In this document: positions 11,181 to 23,332 of the stretch, one piece after another
Position numbering within the stretch: position 1 is the stretch's first letter
How the letters are laid out: each line of letters begins with the position of its first letter
Assembly: GCF_018991925.1 (NCBI RefSeq)
Contig: NW_024725521.1
Span: 248,001-312,000, forward strand
Length of the DNA stretch: 64,000 nt
From: Homarus americanus
Taxonomy: Eukaryota; Arthropoda; Malacostraca; Decapoda; Nephropidae
Direction of reading: 5' to 3'
The notes under the pieces: model-generated
What the model saw: only the letters and a program-made list of their open reading frames with translations
Database searches by the model: none
What the model was told of the DNA's origin: nothing
Program-made: the position numbers and the translations under genes

Positions 11181-11606
11181 TACATACATACATGCATACA
11201 TACATACATAATACACACACCACTATATTCCCAATTGATAGTCATTATAACAAAACTTGATCTTATTAATTTGCATACAAGGAAATTAAATCTTCACACA
11301 ATAATATGAAATAGATATACACAAATTAAATATGTATACATGGAAATTAAGTATGTATACAAGATAACTAAATATGTATACAAGGGTGTTTAAGTGCTGT
11401 TTGGGAAGTCAGCTTATAGGCTCCTTAACAAGTACACAGTCGTTAATATTCTGTGCGAGTTAGTACTGCCGGGTGACGTGTGGAGGAAGCGAGTGTGACT
11501 TGTGAAGTGTGAGGGTGTTGGTTGGTGATGGTGGGTGTGCGGGATGGTGGTGGTGTTGGTTAAGTGGGGGGTTAGGTGATCCTCACTATCATCTTCACCT
11601 TTACAC
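11024..11606. other. intergenic with (CA)n-(CATA)n
   Basis: (CA)n then (CATA)n at about 11142-11217. Around 11325-11390 there are three loose copies of AAATATGTATACAAGG. No gene is supported. Confidence 0.65.
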
Positions 11607-11902
11607 TCACCTGTCATGACACCCTTCACCTGCCATGACACCCTCCCTCCCTCACCTGTCATGACATCCTTCACCTGCCATGACACCCTCCCTCCCTCAC
11701 CTGTCATGACATCCTTCACCTGCCATGACACCCTCCCTCCCTCACCTGCCATGACACCCTCCCTCCCTCACCTGCCATGACACCTGCCATGACACCCTCC
11801 CTCCCTCACCTGTCATGACATCCTTCACCTGCCATGACACCCTCCCTCCCTCACCTGCCATGACACCCTCCCTCCCTCACCTGCCATGACACCCTCCCTC
11901 CC
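11607..11902. repeat. minisatellite of alternating 26- and 19-bp units
   Basis: Units CACCTGCCATGACACCCTCC(CTCCCT) and CACCTGTCATGACATCCTT alternate to give a 45-bp higher-order period in places. It merges into the pyrimidine tract that follows. Confidence 0.9.
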
Positions 11903-12375
11903 ACCTCATCTCGCCGTGTTGCCATTCGTGACGACTACCTCCTCCTCCTCCTCTTTACTCATGTTTCTCCTTTCTCCCTTTCCCCTCCTCCGCCTCCTCC
12001 TCTCTCATCTCTCTCCTCTTCCTCTTCTCTTCTCATCTTTCTCCTTCTCATTTTCTCTTTCTCATCTTTCTCTTCTCCTTCTCTCTTCTTCCTCTTCTCT
12101 CCTCTCCTCATCATTCTCCTCCTTCTCCTCTCCTCTTCTCCCCTCCTCGCCTCTCATTTTTCTCCTTCTCCTTCTCATCTTCCTCTTCTCCTTCTCTCCT
12201 CATCCTCTTCCCCCCTCATACTCTTTCCCCCCTCCTCTTCTCTCCTCATCTTTCTCCTTATCCTCCTCATCTTCCTCTTCTCTCCTCATCTTCATCTTCC
12301 CCTCTCCTCCTCCTAATCTTCATCTTCTCTTCTCCCCTCCTCCTCTTCTCTCTTCATCTTTCTCATCCTCCTCAG
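11903..12375. repeat. polypyrimidine tract on the plus strand
   Basis: About 470 bp of almost pure C/T (CTCCTTCTCCTCTTC-type words). Similar tracts are at 16490-16804, 22920-23060, 26400-26990, 35040-35340 and 37305-37805. The open frames (Ser/Leu/Pro-rich) are compositional. Confidence 0.9.
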
Positions 12376-12734
12376 GGAAAAAACATGACCCTTAACGACC
12401 GGGTAGTGGGTACAGATCGGGTCTCACTTCCTCGTCACTAGAGCGGCGGGTCGGGTCGGGTACGTCACAGCCAGAGTACGAACGAATCAGTTGTCATAAA
12501 CCCTGGGCAGATTCAGTCACCAGATGCAGGTGCAGTACACAGCAGGGCAGCTCAAACCTAACCAGATGTGTCATAACCTAACCTAACCTCGCCTAACCTA
12601 AACTGTTAATTTATTCTAGGTGTAATTTGACTATGTTAGCTCTGGTTGGGTACACCTGGCGTCTCTTGCCAATATAAATTGAATGCCGACCCGTTACGGT
12701 TGATGCCGTTGGCGTAAAAAATATATAGAATCAG

Positions 12735-12777
<43 letters not shown>

Positions 12778-13170
12778 GGGGGGTTAGAGGGTACTGACAC
12801 GAACTGTACTCCCTCTCTAGCTCTCTGTCCCCTTGGGGCTGGGACGGGAGGGCGCGGGTAAGGGGAGCCCCAGCGCACGTGTAGCGCGCCAGGCAGGCAG
12901 GCAGGGGGTAGCGCCGCCCTGGGGGGGACCCTCACACAACCTTACACCTTACGCTGAAATCTCAGATGGGAAAATTTGCATAATTATTTTCCGAGTTTAT
13001 GGATGATGTTAACCCTTGTGGTGGTATTGTTTGGTGCCACTGACCTTTAATGGTATAGCCTGAAAGAGGTCAGACTAAAGGTGTGTGTGTGGCAAGCATG
13101 ATGCTACTTTGTACGATGTTTGTTATATTCACACGGCCTACGTAACTGGATTTCAATTTTCAATAATTTC
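12376..13170. other. intergenic, moderately GC-rich, (GT)n at 12737-12773
   Basis: 12400-12480 and 12830-12940 are GC-rich with CpGs (GGCGGGTCGGGTCGGGTACG). A TTAGG-type motif in the C-strand form (CCTAACCTAACC) is at about 12577-12600. The short frames here have no recognisable domain. Confidence 0.55.
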
Positions 13171-13171
13171 A

Positions 13172-13202
<31 letters not shown>

Positions 13203-13285
13203 TGTATGTATGTATGTATCTCCTTCCTTCCATCCTTCCTTCCTTCCATCCATCCACCCATCCATCCACCCATCCTTCCACCCAT
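13171..13285. repeat. (GTAT)n followed by (CCTT/CATC)n
   Basis: About 12 GTAT units at 13172-13219 pass directly into a CCTTCCATCC/CATCCACC tetranucleotide tract. A (TTTA)n stretch follows at 13407-13440. Confidence 0.9.
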
Positions 13286-13536
13286 CAAAATGTGTCATCA
13301 GTATCACCCATCAACCAAGAAACTTTTCCAGCGTCGCTATAAACAGTCAGTAAGCTTCTCCATATCCCGAGCTTCACCTTGGTACAATTTTAAGGCGATT
13401 TGTATTTTTTTATTTATTTATTTATTTATTTATTTTTTTAGCAGCGAAGGCATCTATCTCCCTGCAATGTGGATTAAAAGGACTCCAATGTGGGTATTTT
13501 ATTTTATTTTTTTATTGTGCTTTAAATAAGTAAAGT

Positions 13537-13640
13537 GGATGTGGTGGTTGAGTGGTTACAGTGCTCGCTTCCTACCATAAGGGTCTCGGGTTCGAGCTCG
13601 GAGTACCCCAGGTTGACCCAGTTGTTGAATGAGTATTGTA
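13537..13640 (+). mobile_element. tRNA-derived SINE (head region)
   Basis: A box TGGTTGAGTGG at 13545-13555 and B box GGTTCGAGCTC at 13589-13599 are 33 bp apart, as in a pol III type-2 promoter. The surrounding sequence resembles a decayed Ser/Leu-type tRNA: D-arm-like GTGGTTGAGTGGTTACAG, then a T-arm that no longer pairs. A non-tRNA tail follows, ending in ACAACAACAGCAATAACA, and about 50 bp later a CAACAACAACAG minisatellite begins. It is not a functional tRNA, because the acceptor and T stems do not form. Confidence 0.6.
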
Positions 13641-13680
13641 TATTACTTCACAACAACAGCAATAACATCCTCCCTCCCTC

Positions 13681-15176
13681 CACCACACACAACACTGGTG
13701 GTCTACAACAACAACAGTCTCCACCACACACAACACTGGTGGTCTACAACAACAACAGTCTCCACCACACACAACACTGGTGGTCTACAACAACAACAGT
13801 CTCCACCACACACAACACTGACAGTCAACAACAACAACAGTCTCCACCACACACAACACTGGTGGTCTACAACAACAACAGTCTCCACCACACACAACAC
13901 TGGTGGTCTACAACAACAACAGTCTCCACCACACTGACACTGGTGGTCCACAACAACAACAGTCTCCACCACACTGACAGTCAACAACAACAACAGTCTC
14001 CACAACACTGACAGTCAACAACAACAACAGTCTCCACAACACTGACAGTCAACAACAACAACAGTCTCCACAACACTGACAGTCAACAACAACAACAGTC
14101 TCCACAACACTGACAGTCAACAACAACAACAGTCTCCACAACACTGACAGTCAACAACAAAAACAACAGTTCCACAACACTGACAGTCAACAACAACAAC
14201 AGTCTCCACAACACTGACAGTCAACAACAACAACAGTCTCCACAACACTGACAGGCAACAACAACAACAGTTCTACAACACGTCAACAACAACAACAACA
14301 CTGACAGTCAACAACAACAACAGTCTCCACAACACTGACAGTCCACAACAACAACAGTCCCACAACACTGACAGTCAACAACAACAACAGTCTCACCACA
14401 CACAACACTGCAGTCAACAACAACAACAGTCACAACACTGACAGTCAACAACAACAACAGTCTCCACAACACTGACAGTCAACAACAACAACAGTCTCCA
14501 CAACACTGACAGTCAACAACAACAACAGTCTCCAACAACACTGACAGTCAACAACAACAACAAGTCCCCACAACACTGACAGTCAAAACGTCCACAACAG
14601 TCTCCACAACACCGATAATAACAACAACAGTCTCCCACAACACTGACAGTCAACAACAACAACAGTCTCACCAACACTGACAGTCAACAACAACAACAGT
14701 CTCCACAATGACAGGAACCAACAACAACAGTCTCCACAACACTGACAGTCAACAACAACAACAGTCTCCACAACACTGACAGTCAACAACAACAACAGTC
14801 TCCACAACACTGACAGTCAACAACAACAACAGTCTCCACAACACTGACAGTCAACAACAACAACAGTTCTCACAACACTGACAGTCAAACAACAACAACA
14901 GTCTCCACAACACTGACAGTCAACAACAACAACAGTCTTCACAACACTGACAGTCAACAACAACAACAGTCTCCACAACACTGACAGTCAACAACAACAG
15001 TCTCCAAACACGACAGTCAACAACAAAACAGTCTCCACAACACTGACAGTCAACAACAACAAAGTTCCAAAACACAGTCCAACAACAACAGTCTCACAAC
15101 ACTGACAGTCAACAACAACAACAGTCTCACAACACTGACAGTCAACAACAACAACAGTCTCCACAACACTGACACT
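13681..15176. repeat. 1.5-kb minisatellite, 41-bp then 34-bp units
   Basis: At 13681-13940 the unit is 41 bp (CTGGTGGTCTACAACAACAA plus CAGTCTCCACCACACACAAC). From about 13970 on it is 34 bp (CTGACAGTCAACAACAACAA plus CAGTCTCCACAACA). The two types share the block AACAACAACAGTCTCCAC, and one hybrid zone at 13800-13980 mixes them. About 40 copies in total, with many small deletions from 14150 to 15130. Reading frames through it are artefacts. Confidence 0.95.
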
Positions 15177-15273
15177 CCCCAAGTTGTAGAAGACTGCACT
15201 TCATTATTTTCCTTGTCTTTTTTTTTTTGTACTTTATGAAGGTGTGATGTAAATGGAGGATAACACACCAGAG

Positions 15274-15961
<688 letters not shown>

Positions 15962-16489
15962 TCCTCAGACCAAGTTTTTCTTCTGAGTAATTCATATTTA
16001 TTTCCTGGACGCGGCGAGAATCAAGTAAATTCTCATCACTAAACGACATAAGTACAGTTGTTAACAGAAGCCCCTGGACGCATTAAGCAATATATAGCCT
16101 CGTCTACCTGAGGCTCATATAGATTAGGGAGGGACAGGGATTTTTTATCGTAACAACTTTAACTAATTCTCATAACCATTAACATAACATTTAACTATTT
16201 TTAATTAGGCGTAACAATATGCGTATATTATGGAGATGTTCCTATGAATATGTTGTATTTATTGGGGTGATGCGTTTCTAAAATAAGCGGTGAATTTGGG
16301 TGAAAAAGGACTAGTTGGCATTGCCGGGGATTATGGCAACGTGTGGAAGTCGTGTCTACAGTACAGTGATTTTTTTTTCTATCTTAACTCAACATTGTGA
16401 CATTAATGGTGTGTGAATCGGACAGAAATGTTGACCAACGTGTGGGATGGTGAGAGGAAGTTAACGAGCTTAATTCTGTCCCTGGCTTG
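15962..16489. other. AT-rich intergenic, no gene seen
   Basis: Unique sequence with no long open frames and no recognisable element. Confidence 0.6.
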
Positions 16490-16804
16490 AGGTCCTGTCT
16501 CCCCTCCCCCTTCACTCTATTATCTTCTTCCTTCCTGCTATCTCCTCCTCCTCACTCTTTCCTCTTAGCTCTTCCTTCGCCCTCTCTTCTCCCCCTCCCT
16601 CTCTCCTCTCTTTTTCCTTCCTACTATCTCCTCTCCTCCCACTCCCTCTTTCCTTTGTTCTCTTCCTCCCCGTTTCTCATCTCCTCTTCCTTCCTCGTTT
16701 CTCTCCTCTCTTACCTCTCCTATCTTCTTCCTCCCTCCTCCTCTCTTCTTCCTTCCTTCTATCTCGTCCCCCTGTCTCAATTTCTCATCTCCTCTTCCTT
16801 CCAC
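16490..16804. repeat. polypyrimidine tract on the plus strand
   Basis: CTCCTCTTCCTTCC-type words over ~310 bp. Open frames in it are compositional only. Confidence 0.85.
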
Positions 16805-17720
16805 TTATTGGCTTTCAGTGTTGAGGCCAATTAAAATTAGGGTCCCATTATCACTTGAGCCAGGTTGAAGCCTTTGAAGGTAGGGGGTTATTATCACCTG
16901 GCCAGTGTGGGAAGCAGGTATAGGTAGGCAGATAAGTATAGTCAGACACCTGCGGGACTCACCACCATAAACAAACCTCAGCTGTAAACACCTCCGCCTC
17001 GCCACCAGACTCCTCCCTTGATTTACATTCACCGTGAGTGTAAATATTTATATGGTGCTTACGTGGGGGAGGTGAGGGAGCGGAGGAGGAGAACCTGCAG
17101 GCCTTAAATATGTTATAAGTTTGTAAAGTTGTCAATAAATGCGTGAAGGATATATACGTTTATCGTCTGCGAGATGTGATTTCCTTGTGTAGAATTAAAG
17201 TTGTTTTTGTTGTTTGTTGTGTTCCTCAGCCGTGTGGGAGATGAGATACAATCAGTCCGTCTAAATGAATACATTGTTTCATGACCGCCAGATGAGGTCA
17301 GTGAGGGAGATGTGATGGAGGTAATACGTGTAATTAATGTTTGTATTTATTATATATCATGGCTGCCAGATGAGATTAGTGATGCATAAATAATTCGGGT
17401 GACAAACTGGGTAATGTGTGTAGACTAGGGACAAAAACGGGGGAGGGAGCGAGCACGGTGGATGTTTGGTGGTGTCGGGGGCTCTTGTGCGAGATCTGAT
17501 CCTTCGGGGAGGCCGCCTTCTGCACGCGCCTTCTACCTCTTTTGTTTCGTGTCGCGTCTCGCTATAATCCTATCTATTTACCCGCAGTACCTCCCTCACA
17601 ACGATACATACCGTGATGGCAGATGTTTCAGCAGGTCGAAGGTGTCATCTCAGTGTATCAGCAGGTCCGAGTCGCCACATCTCAGTAGTATAGTGTCTCT
17701 TATCGGCTTCTTAGAGTGAA
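16805..17720. other. intergenic upstream of the 17721 ORF
   Basis: Unique sequence. 17450-17560 is GC-rich. 17600-17700 contains two copies of TCAGCAGGTC and of ATCTCAGT, the latter resembling an arthropod initiator (TCAGT). If the 17721 ORF is real, this is its leader or promoter, but no TATA box is evident at the right spacing. Confidence 0.5.
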
Positions 17721-17957
17721 ATGGCGATGGCAACAGTTTGGAACGTGGCCATTGTCTTGGTCTTGTGTATGGCTCATTTGACATGTGGCACCACTACTGC
17801 TGCCATTAACGCTTTGGCATTTATGATGGATAGACACACATTCAAGTGCCGTATCGACCTAAGCCAGCTGCCAGGGTCTGCTACTTTGCCGTCACCACAC
17901 ACACACACACCAACACACACACACAAGCCCCGTCAAGCTCTTTATGAGTGGGTATAA
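17721..17957 (+). CDS. candidate secreted small protein or first exon, 78 aa
   Basis: The ORF begins MAMATVWNVAIVLVLCMAHL, a textbook signal peptide: short N-terminus, ~15-residue hydrophobic core, then TCG as a plausible cleavage region. It continues into an ordinary-looking mature part (TTTAAINALAFMMDRHTFKC) with one cysteine. The last third runs through a CA microsatellite (17895-17930) and is probably not real coding sequence. A possible donor TGG|GTATAA lies just before the stop. The start context is GTGAAATGG, with an in-frame ATG two codons later. No neuropeptide, CHH, AMP or other family is recognised. The choice is between a first exon of a secreted protein and a chance hydrophobic ORF. 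Confidence 0.33.
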   Translation: MAMATVWNVAIVLVLCMAHLTCGTTTAAINALAFMMDRHTFKCRIDLSQLPGSATLPSPHTHTPTHTHKPRQALYEWV

Positions 17958-18947
17958 ATAAACGAATGAGGAGGTCCCTGGATGATGGCTCTGAAGACTT
18001 GACTGAAAACGAGAAGAGTACAGTTAATTGGATCACTTGAATATAAACCCACCTTATGATGAAACACCTGAAGTCCTGATCATAACCTAACCTAACCTAA
18101 CTTCCCCCTTTCCCTCAGGTTTTATTAGGGATTATAATCATCAGGTGAAATAAGCTGTGTTGTGTCCAGATTTCCCAAACTCGACAGACCGACCATTAGC
18201 GTTCTCACTTCTCTGGATTCTCTCTCTATGAACCTTCAGAATATCGTATTTTCCAGCCATTAACTGATATATTTATGTTCAAGGAAGGAGAAACGTGGAG
18301 GTTGCTCATTTGTTTGGTATTACTGCAGGTGGACTTGACGTAAGGTGGACGGTGACGCACGGGGGCTTTTATCTCCAGTAAAGAGTAACAATGGAGACTG
18401 TAACAAGTCAAAACTCGTATAGAAGATATTACATATAGGTAGAATATTTATAGTAGGAGGAATGTAAAGAGAGGAAGTTTGGTAGCGTGGCCGGTTGGTT
18501 ATTCACACTTATATTATCTTGTACGTTCTTAAGGGACAACTTCTCAAACACAACTTCGGTACAACTATTTATTATTCCACTCAATGAAACAGACACATTA
18601 ATATCAATATTATATCGACGTTACTAGAACATTATATTTACGTTACTGGATACTGACTCTTGGACACAAACATGAATGAATACGCTTCCCGCAGTAGGTA
18701 GCTCACCCTATGGATAGCTCTGACAAAGACTCACATATAACCTGACGGAGGCCCAGCGGGTGCTGCGGGAGACTCTGCTTAGCTGGTGACGCCGGGGTCT
18801 GGTCGGGAAGTCTCCCTCCCGACCTGGGGGGAGGACGAGCGTGATTGTGCGAGTGAACAGAATGACGACCCGAACGGGAGAGAGATGAGTCGGATGAGAA
18901 TAATGAGAGTAAAGAGCGTATTAAGCCCGTGGACGGGACTGCAGGGC
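17958..18947. other. intergenic with a MITE; no gene seen
   Basis: Contains the decayed MITE at 18022-18178 and a TTAGG-type C-strand motif (CCTAACCTAACCTAAC) at about 18085-18102, inside that element. 18780-18940 is GC-rich with open frames on both strands but no recognisable domain. Confidence 0.55.
18022..18178. mobile_element. decayed copy of the GATCACCTGAAGATTA MITE family
   Basis: The left end reads ATTGGATCACTTGAATATAA. The right part, reverse-complemented, reads CACAGCTTATTTCACCTGAT followed by GATTA, the same arm sequence as in the copies at 46556 and 53391. A telomere-like CCTAACC tract sits in the centre, as in the other copies. The arms are diverged from each other, so this is an old copy. 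Confidence 0.55.
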
Positions 18948-19592
18948 CTCCAACCCCTCACCCCCCATCCTTCACCCCCATCCCCTCACCCCCATCCTTC
19001 ACCCCCAACCCCTCACCCTCCATCCTTCACCCCCAACCCCTCACCCTCCATCCTTCACCCCCAACCCCTCACCCTCCATCCTTCACCCCCATCCCTCACC
19101 CCAACCTCTCTCCAACCCCTCACCCTCCATCCTTCACCCCCCATCCCCTCACCCCCAACCCCTCACCCTCCATCCTTCACCCCCAACCCCTCACCCTCCA
19201 TCCTTCACCCCCCATCCCCTCACCCCAACCTCCCTCACCTCAACCCCTCATCCTTCACCCCCATCCTCACCCCAACCCCTCCTCCTTCACCCCAACCCCT
19301 CACCCTCCATCCTTCACCCCCAACCCTCACCTCCATCCTTCACCCCAACCTCTCATCCCCATCCCCCATCCTCACCCCAACCCCTCACCCCATCCTTCAC
19401 CCCAACCCTCACCCTCCATCCTTCCCCCCATCCCCTCACCCCCAACCTCTCACCTCCAACCCTCACCCCCCATCCTTCACCCCAACCCCTCACCTCCAAC
19501 CCCTCACCCCCATCCTTCACCCCAACCCCTCACCCTCCATCCCCTTACCCCATCCTTCACCCCACCCCTCCTCTCACCCCACCCTCCACTCA
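18948..19592. repeat. 28-bp C-rich minisatellite
   Basis: Tandem units of CCCTCACCCTCCATCCTTCA followed by CCCCCAAC, regular at 18980-19220 and increasingly indel-ridden to 19592. The open plus-strand frames (PSPPSFTPN repeats) are artefacts of the unit. Confidence 0.95.
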
Positions 19593-20801
19593 CGATAAAA
19601 AGAAAGCAGGTGTTCGTCGTGTACGTCAAATGGTCCCCACACTAACCGAATCTAACCATTAGAATCGGGTCCCAGTATTAGTGGTTAGGTTAGGCTGGAT
19701 TGGGTTAGAATGCAGTAAGTCAAGCTACACATTGGGTTACGATGAGTTGGATTAGGTCAGGTCAGGTTAGATTGGGTAAGTTTGTGGCTTAATAGAATTG
19801 TGGCCTATTTGTGGAGGCAGTGAGTGTTGTGCTTGTTGCCAGAAGCTCCTCATCAAGACGTGTTGTGATGTATCAGGCGGATGTTTATTTCACCATCTCA
19901 CAGTGTCTGGTGCACCAACTGGCCGCTACCCACACCCTCACCAACATCGCCATTCGTGCCTGTGATTCAGACCAAAACAACGTTGAACAAGAACTGGGTT
20001 ACAGGCTGTGTTAGCGGGGGTGGGCTCGATGTAGGGAAGTTCTCTCAGTTAGTCAGTCAGAGAAGACATCTTTAAAGTTAAATAGCGTAACTGTGATTAA
20101 TTCCGCTGCATCGCATCAAGCAAAAATCGTAAGACTTAGGTTCTTCCTGCGGCTGAAGTATCCCATAATTCTTGCAACGTGGGCGTGTGTGGGCGGAGGC
20201 TGACGAGGGGGTGTGGGTGGGGGGCGGGTGGCCAGGTACTGAGTCTCAATATCATATGTGGCGTGTCTTATTTATTAATGTGTTTATTTAATGTTTATTT
20301 TTTGTTGCAATCTATTATTCCTTATTGTTAATTATATGTATTTTTATCTGTTTATTTCTTGGTTTGTTTGTCGTTATAATTTTTTGTTTATCCATTTCCA
20401 TACCTATTTTTATTTTGTTTATTTACATGGGCAGGTATATATCGTTCCAAGCCACTGATACAGAGATAGTTTCTACACCTGTTATTGCCTGGGTGCACTG
20501 TATATTATTGACCTCTTGAGTACGATACCAACCCTCTTGAGTACAGTGGATTAGTCCATTGATTACATCTTGACCTCTTGAGTACGATATCTTAATCCTT
20601 TGTAATATGATGTTATTATACACTTGAGTACGATGATATTGTACTCTGGAGGGTGAGGGGAGTGGGTTGAGTCGTCTTCAGTAAGCTAACACGGAGAATA
20701 TAATATACAGTTTTACTCTGAACTATGAACCAATAACACCAGAGTTTTTGTAATTATAACACCGAAAAAAATATCATTTTATAATGTCGATTGTAATTCG
20801 T
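19593..20801. other. intergenic; reverse-orientation copies of the GTACTCAAG motif
   Basis: 19640-19790 carries TTAGG-like GGTTAGGTTAGGCTGG. At 20513-20640 there are five copies of CCTCTTGAGTACGATA-like words, the reverse complement of the 8159 array unit. The frame at 19811-20014 looks protein-like but has no recognisable motif and is not called. Confidence 0.6.

Positions 20802-20870
<69 letters not shown>
20802..20870. repeat. (CA)n microsatellite abutting retrotransposon
   Basis: About 34 CA units ending exactly where retrotransposon sequence begins (GTCGCTATAGATAAC at 20871). Confidence 0.95.
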
Positions 20871-20873
<3 letters not shown>

Positions 20874-21221
20874 GCTATAGATAACAAACTAAATTGGAAA
20901 ACACCCGTCAGTGAAGTTGTCAAATCCTCTACAGTATGGTAGTTTCCATCTCCACCTCCTCCGCCGACTCAAGTCCTCAGGTTCCTGCGCCCGAGCTCCT
21001 CAGTGTTTATTCAACGTTCATACTTCCCAAGGTCACCTATGCCTCCCCTGCCTGGTCTTCCTCCCTAAGTGCTACACAACGTAAACACCTAGAAAAAGTG
21101 CAAAAGAGGGCATGCAAGATTATTCTCTCCCTTCCTACTCCACATATCAGGAAGCGATCAACACACTGACCCTCTCAGTTCTCTCTGGTCATCACCACGA
21201 CCTCATCTGCAAATTGGTGAG
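20871..21221 (+). pseudogene. non-LTR retrotransposon RT fragment, copy 1
   Basis: Corresponds closely to 21472-21826 of the adjacent piece. The encoded region is the post-catalytic part of a Jockey/CR1-like reverse transcriptase (words FILPKVTYASPAWSSS, QRKHLEKVQKRACK). The 5' edge is the CA microsatellite. The frame is broken: a stop/indel cluster near 20925-20945 disrupts the stretch that is continuous in copy 2, and the frame shifts again near 21140. It is a dead fragment, truncated at both ends, and stops after CTCATCTGCAAATTGG. Confidence 0.85.
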
Positions 21222-22212
21222 AAATATGTCGCTGGAAATATGTCGACGACTCCACCATTGGGATCAGCGTCAACAATTCTGCTCCCAACTATACCGCCCT
21301 TCAGGATTTATTGAACAGTCTCCAAAACTGGGCCACCAACAACCATGTCACCATCAACCATACCAAGACCATGGTTATGCACATCAACCTCTCCTCCGAT
21401 ATTGTCCCACCTCCTTCCATTACCCTAGGTCCGAACACACTCCAGGTTGTAGATTCCACGAAGCTCCTCGGCGTCACCATAGACAACAAACTAAATTGGA
21501 AACCACACGTCAGTGAAGTTGTCAAATCCTCCAGTTTCCGTCTCCACCTGCTCCGCCGACTCAAGTCCCTCGGAGTTCCTGCACACGAGCTCCTCAGTGT
21601 ATACACAACATTCATACTTCCCAAGCTCACCTATGCCTCCCCCACCTGGTCTTCCTCCCTAAATGCCACACAACGTAAACACCTAGAAAAAGTGCAAAAG
21701 AGGGCATGCAAGATTATTCTCTCCCCTTCCTACTCCACATATCAAGAAGCGCTCAACACACTGACCCTTTCGACTCTCACTGACCATCACCACGACCTCA
21801 TCTGCAAATTTGGTAAGAAGCTTACCATCCCCACCGGCTCCTACTACCACCTGAGATCCCTGTCCGAGAATTGCTGTTCGACACCACAACCGCATCCAGC
21901 CCATACGTGCACGAACTGATCGCTATAAGAACAGCCCAGTCCCAACATTGTAAAAATTATCAATAACATGTAATAAATCAGTGTATTCACTCCCAGTAAA
22001 CACTGCTCCTTACACTGTCACTATGTTGAAATGAACTGTAGTTTGAGCTGATCCCCATCTAAGTTATTATATGTCTTATTTGTGTCACTTATGTTACTTG
22101 TATATTATTTGTAATTCGTAACCCATTCCCCAAATATGTAACTGTATATTTTCAGCCTTCTGGCTGCCAAGCTCTTTCAATAAACCGTTAATTATTATTA
22201 TTATTATTATTA
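21222..22212 (+). mobile_element. non-LTR retrotransposon 3' portion (RT + 3'UTR), copy 2
   Basis: Open frame from about 21224 to a TAA/TGA-type stop at 21919. It starts at the RT catalytic box: KYVDDST, with YVDD at 21239-21250. It continues through the thumb region (KLLGVTIDNKLNWKPHV, FILPKLTYASPTWSS, HLEKVQKRACKIIL). Everything upstream of YVDD is missing. The extreme C-terminus is out of frame: relative to the inverted copy at 32013-32529 there is a 9-bp deletion near 21832 and a 1-bp deletion near 21860. A non-coding 3' region follows, with AATAAA at about 22180 and a terminal (ATT)n tail at 22190-22212. Jockey/CR1/I-group affinity is inferred from motif style and the ATT tail. It is not autonomous. 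Confidence 0.88.
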
Positions 22213-22446
22213 CACATATTACACGCACGAAATTAAAGTGAATATTTCCAATACATTTTTCCTTTCTGTCGTGGATGTATGTTATATCAGATGTGAGTTT
22301 TACATATCAAAGGCCTCTATCCTACCCGCTGTAATTCCTCTGCACGGCTAGAAAAATAAAAAAGTCTCGTTTTCTCGATTTTTTTATAAAAATGTCATGC
22401 AAGCTTAGGGCACTGCATCCACGTGTGGTCACCTTCACCGCGCTGG

Positions 22447-22490
<44 letters not shown>

Positions 22491-23076
22491 GCCAGCAATT
22501 GTTCACCTGTTCCAGTAACTCCTTCCCCCGTGGACAAGGGAACAATTCTTTCTGAACTCAGGCCTGTACAGAACACAGGAATACCACCTATACCATCTTC
22601 TCGTTGTTGTTCCATTTTGCCATAGTGTGTCGTCACAACACCTTACACACCTACTGTCAATACAAATCACAAAATCAATTCGTGTATACCCACTCAGTAT
22701 GTTTACAATATGACCTTTTATATTTACACGGTTCCCCGCTAAACTCCCTGCTTGTTATATTGTTACGCAGGAAATTTGTTCAGTTTTGAGTGACATTTCA
22801 TTAGTTGCTGTCAGAAACTGCAAACTGCATAATTTTTGTGGCACATTTCAGCCATGTTGAGGAGTGAACCCGAAAAATAATGTTACGATAAGTATATTGC
22901 ACTCAAGCGAGGTGCTGACTCACTCTCCTTTCTTGCTGACCCTCCTTCCCCTCTTCTCCTTTATTTCATCTTCTTCCTTCTCTTTTCCCCTCTTCCTTCT
23001 GTTCTTCCTTATTTCATCTTCCCTTTTCTTTCTTATTTATCTTTATCCTTTCTCTCTGTCTCTCTCAAAAATGTCA
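22213..23076. other. intergenic with (GT)n and a pyrimidine tract
   Basis: (GT)n at 22447-22487 and C/T-rich sequence at 22915-23065. No gene is supported. Confidence 0.6.
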
Positions 23077-23332
23077 AAGATGATGGTGGTGGTGGTAGAG
23101 TTGTTGTTGGTAATGGTGGTGGTGTTGTTGTAGTGTTGCTGATGGTGGTGGTGAGTTGTTGTTGGTAGGAGTTGATTGGTTGGTAGAGTTGTTGTTGGTG
23201 TGGTGGTGTTGTAGTGTTGCTGGTGGTGGTGGTAGAGTTGTTGTTGGTAATGGTGGTGTTGTTGTTGTAGTGTTGCTGTTGGTGGTAGAGTTGTTGTTGG
23301 TAATGGTGATGTTGTTGTTGTGTTGCTGTTGA
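23077..23332. repeat. GTT/GGT-rich tandem repeat
   Basis: Imperfect ~45-55-bp units containing GGTAGAGTTGTTGTTGGTAA and GTTGTTGTAGTGTTGCTG. Confidence 0.8.

Noticed and set aside
13535..13610. Possible functional tRNA gene
   Set aside because: A and B boxes are present, but the acceptor and T-arm stems do not pair, so a SINE is the better reading.
9091..15176. Regular 31-41-bp direct repeats resembling a CRISPR array
   Set aside because: Units are contiguous with no unique spacers, there are no cas genes, and the DNA is eukaryotic.
19811..20014. 67-residue ORF (MEAVSVVLVARSSSSRR..)
   Set aside because: Protein-like but unrecognised, with an overlapping open frame of equal length. Not strong enough to call.
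21112..21516. 134-residue ORF overlapping the retrotransposon
   Set aside because: It crosses the junction of the two LINE fragments in the wrong frame; the RT motifs are in another frame.
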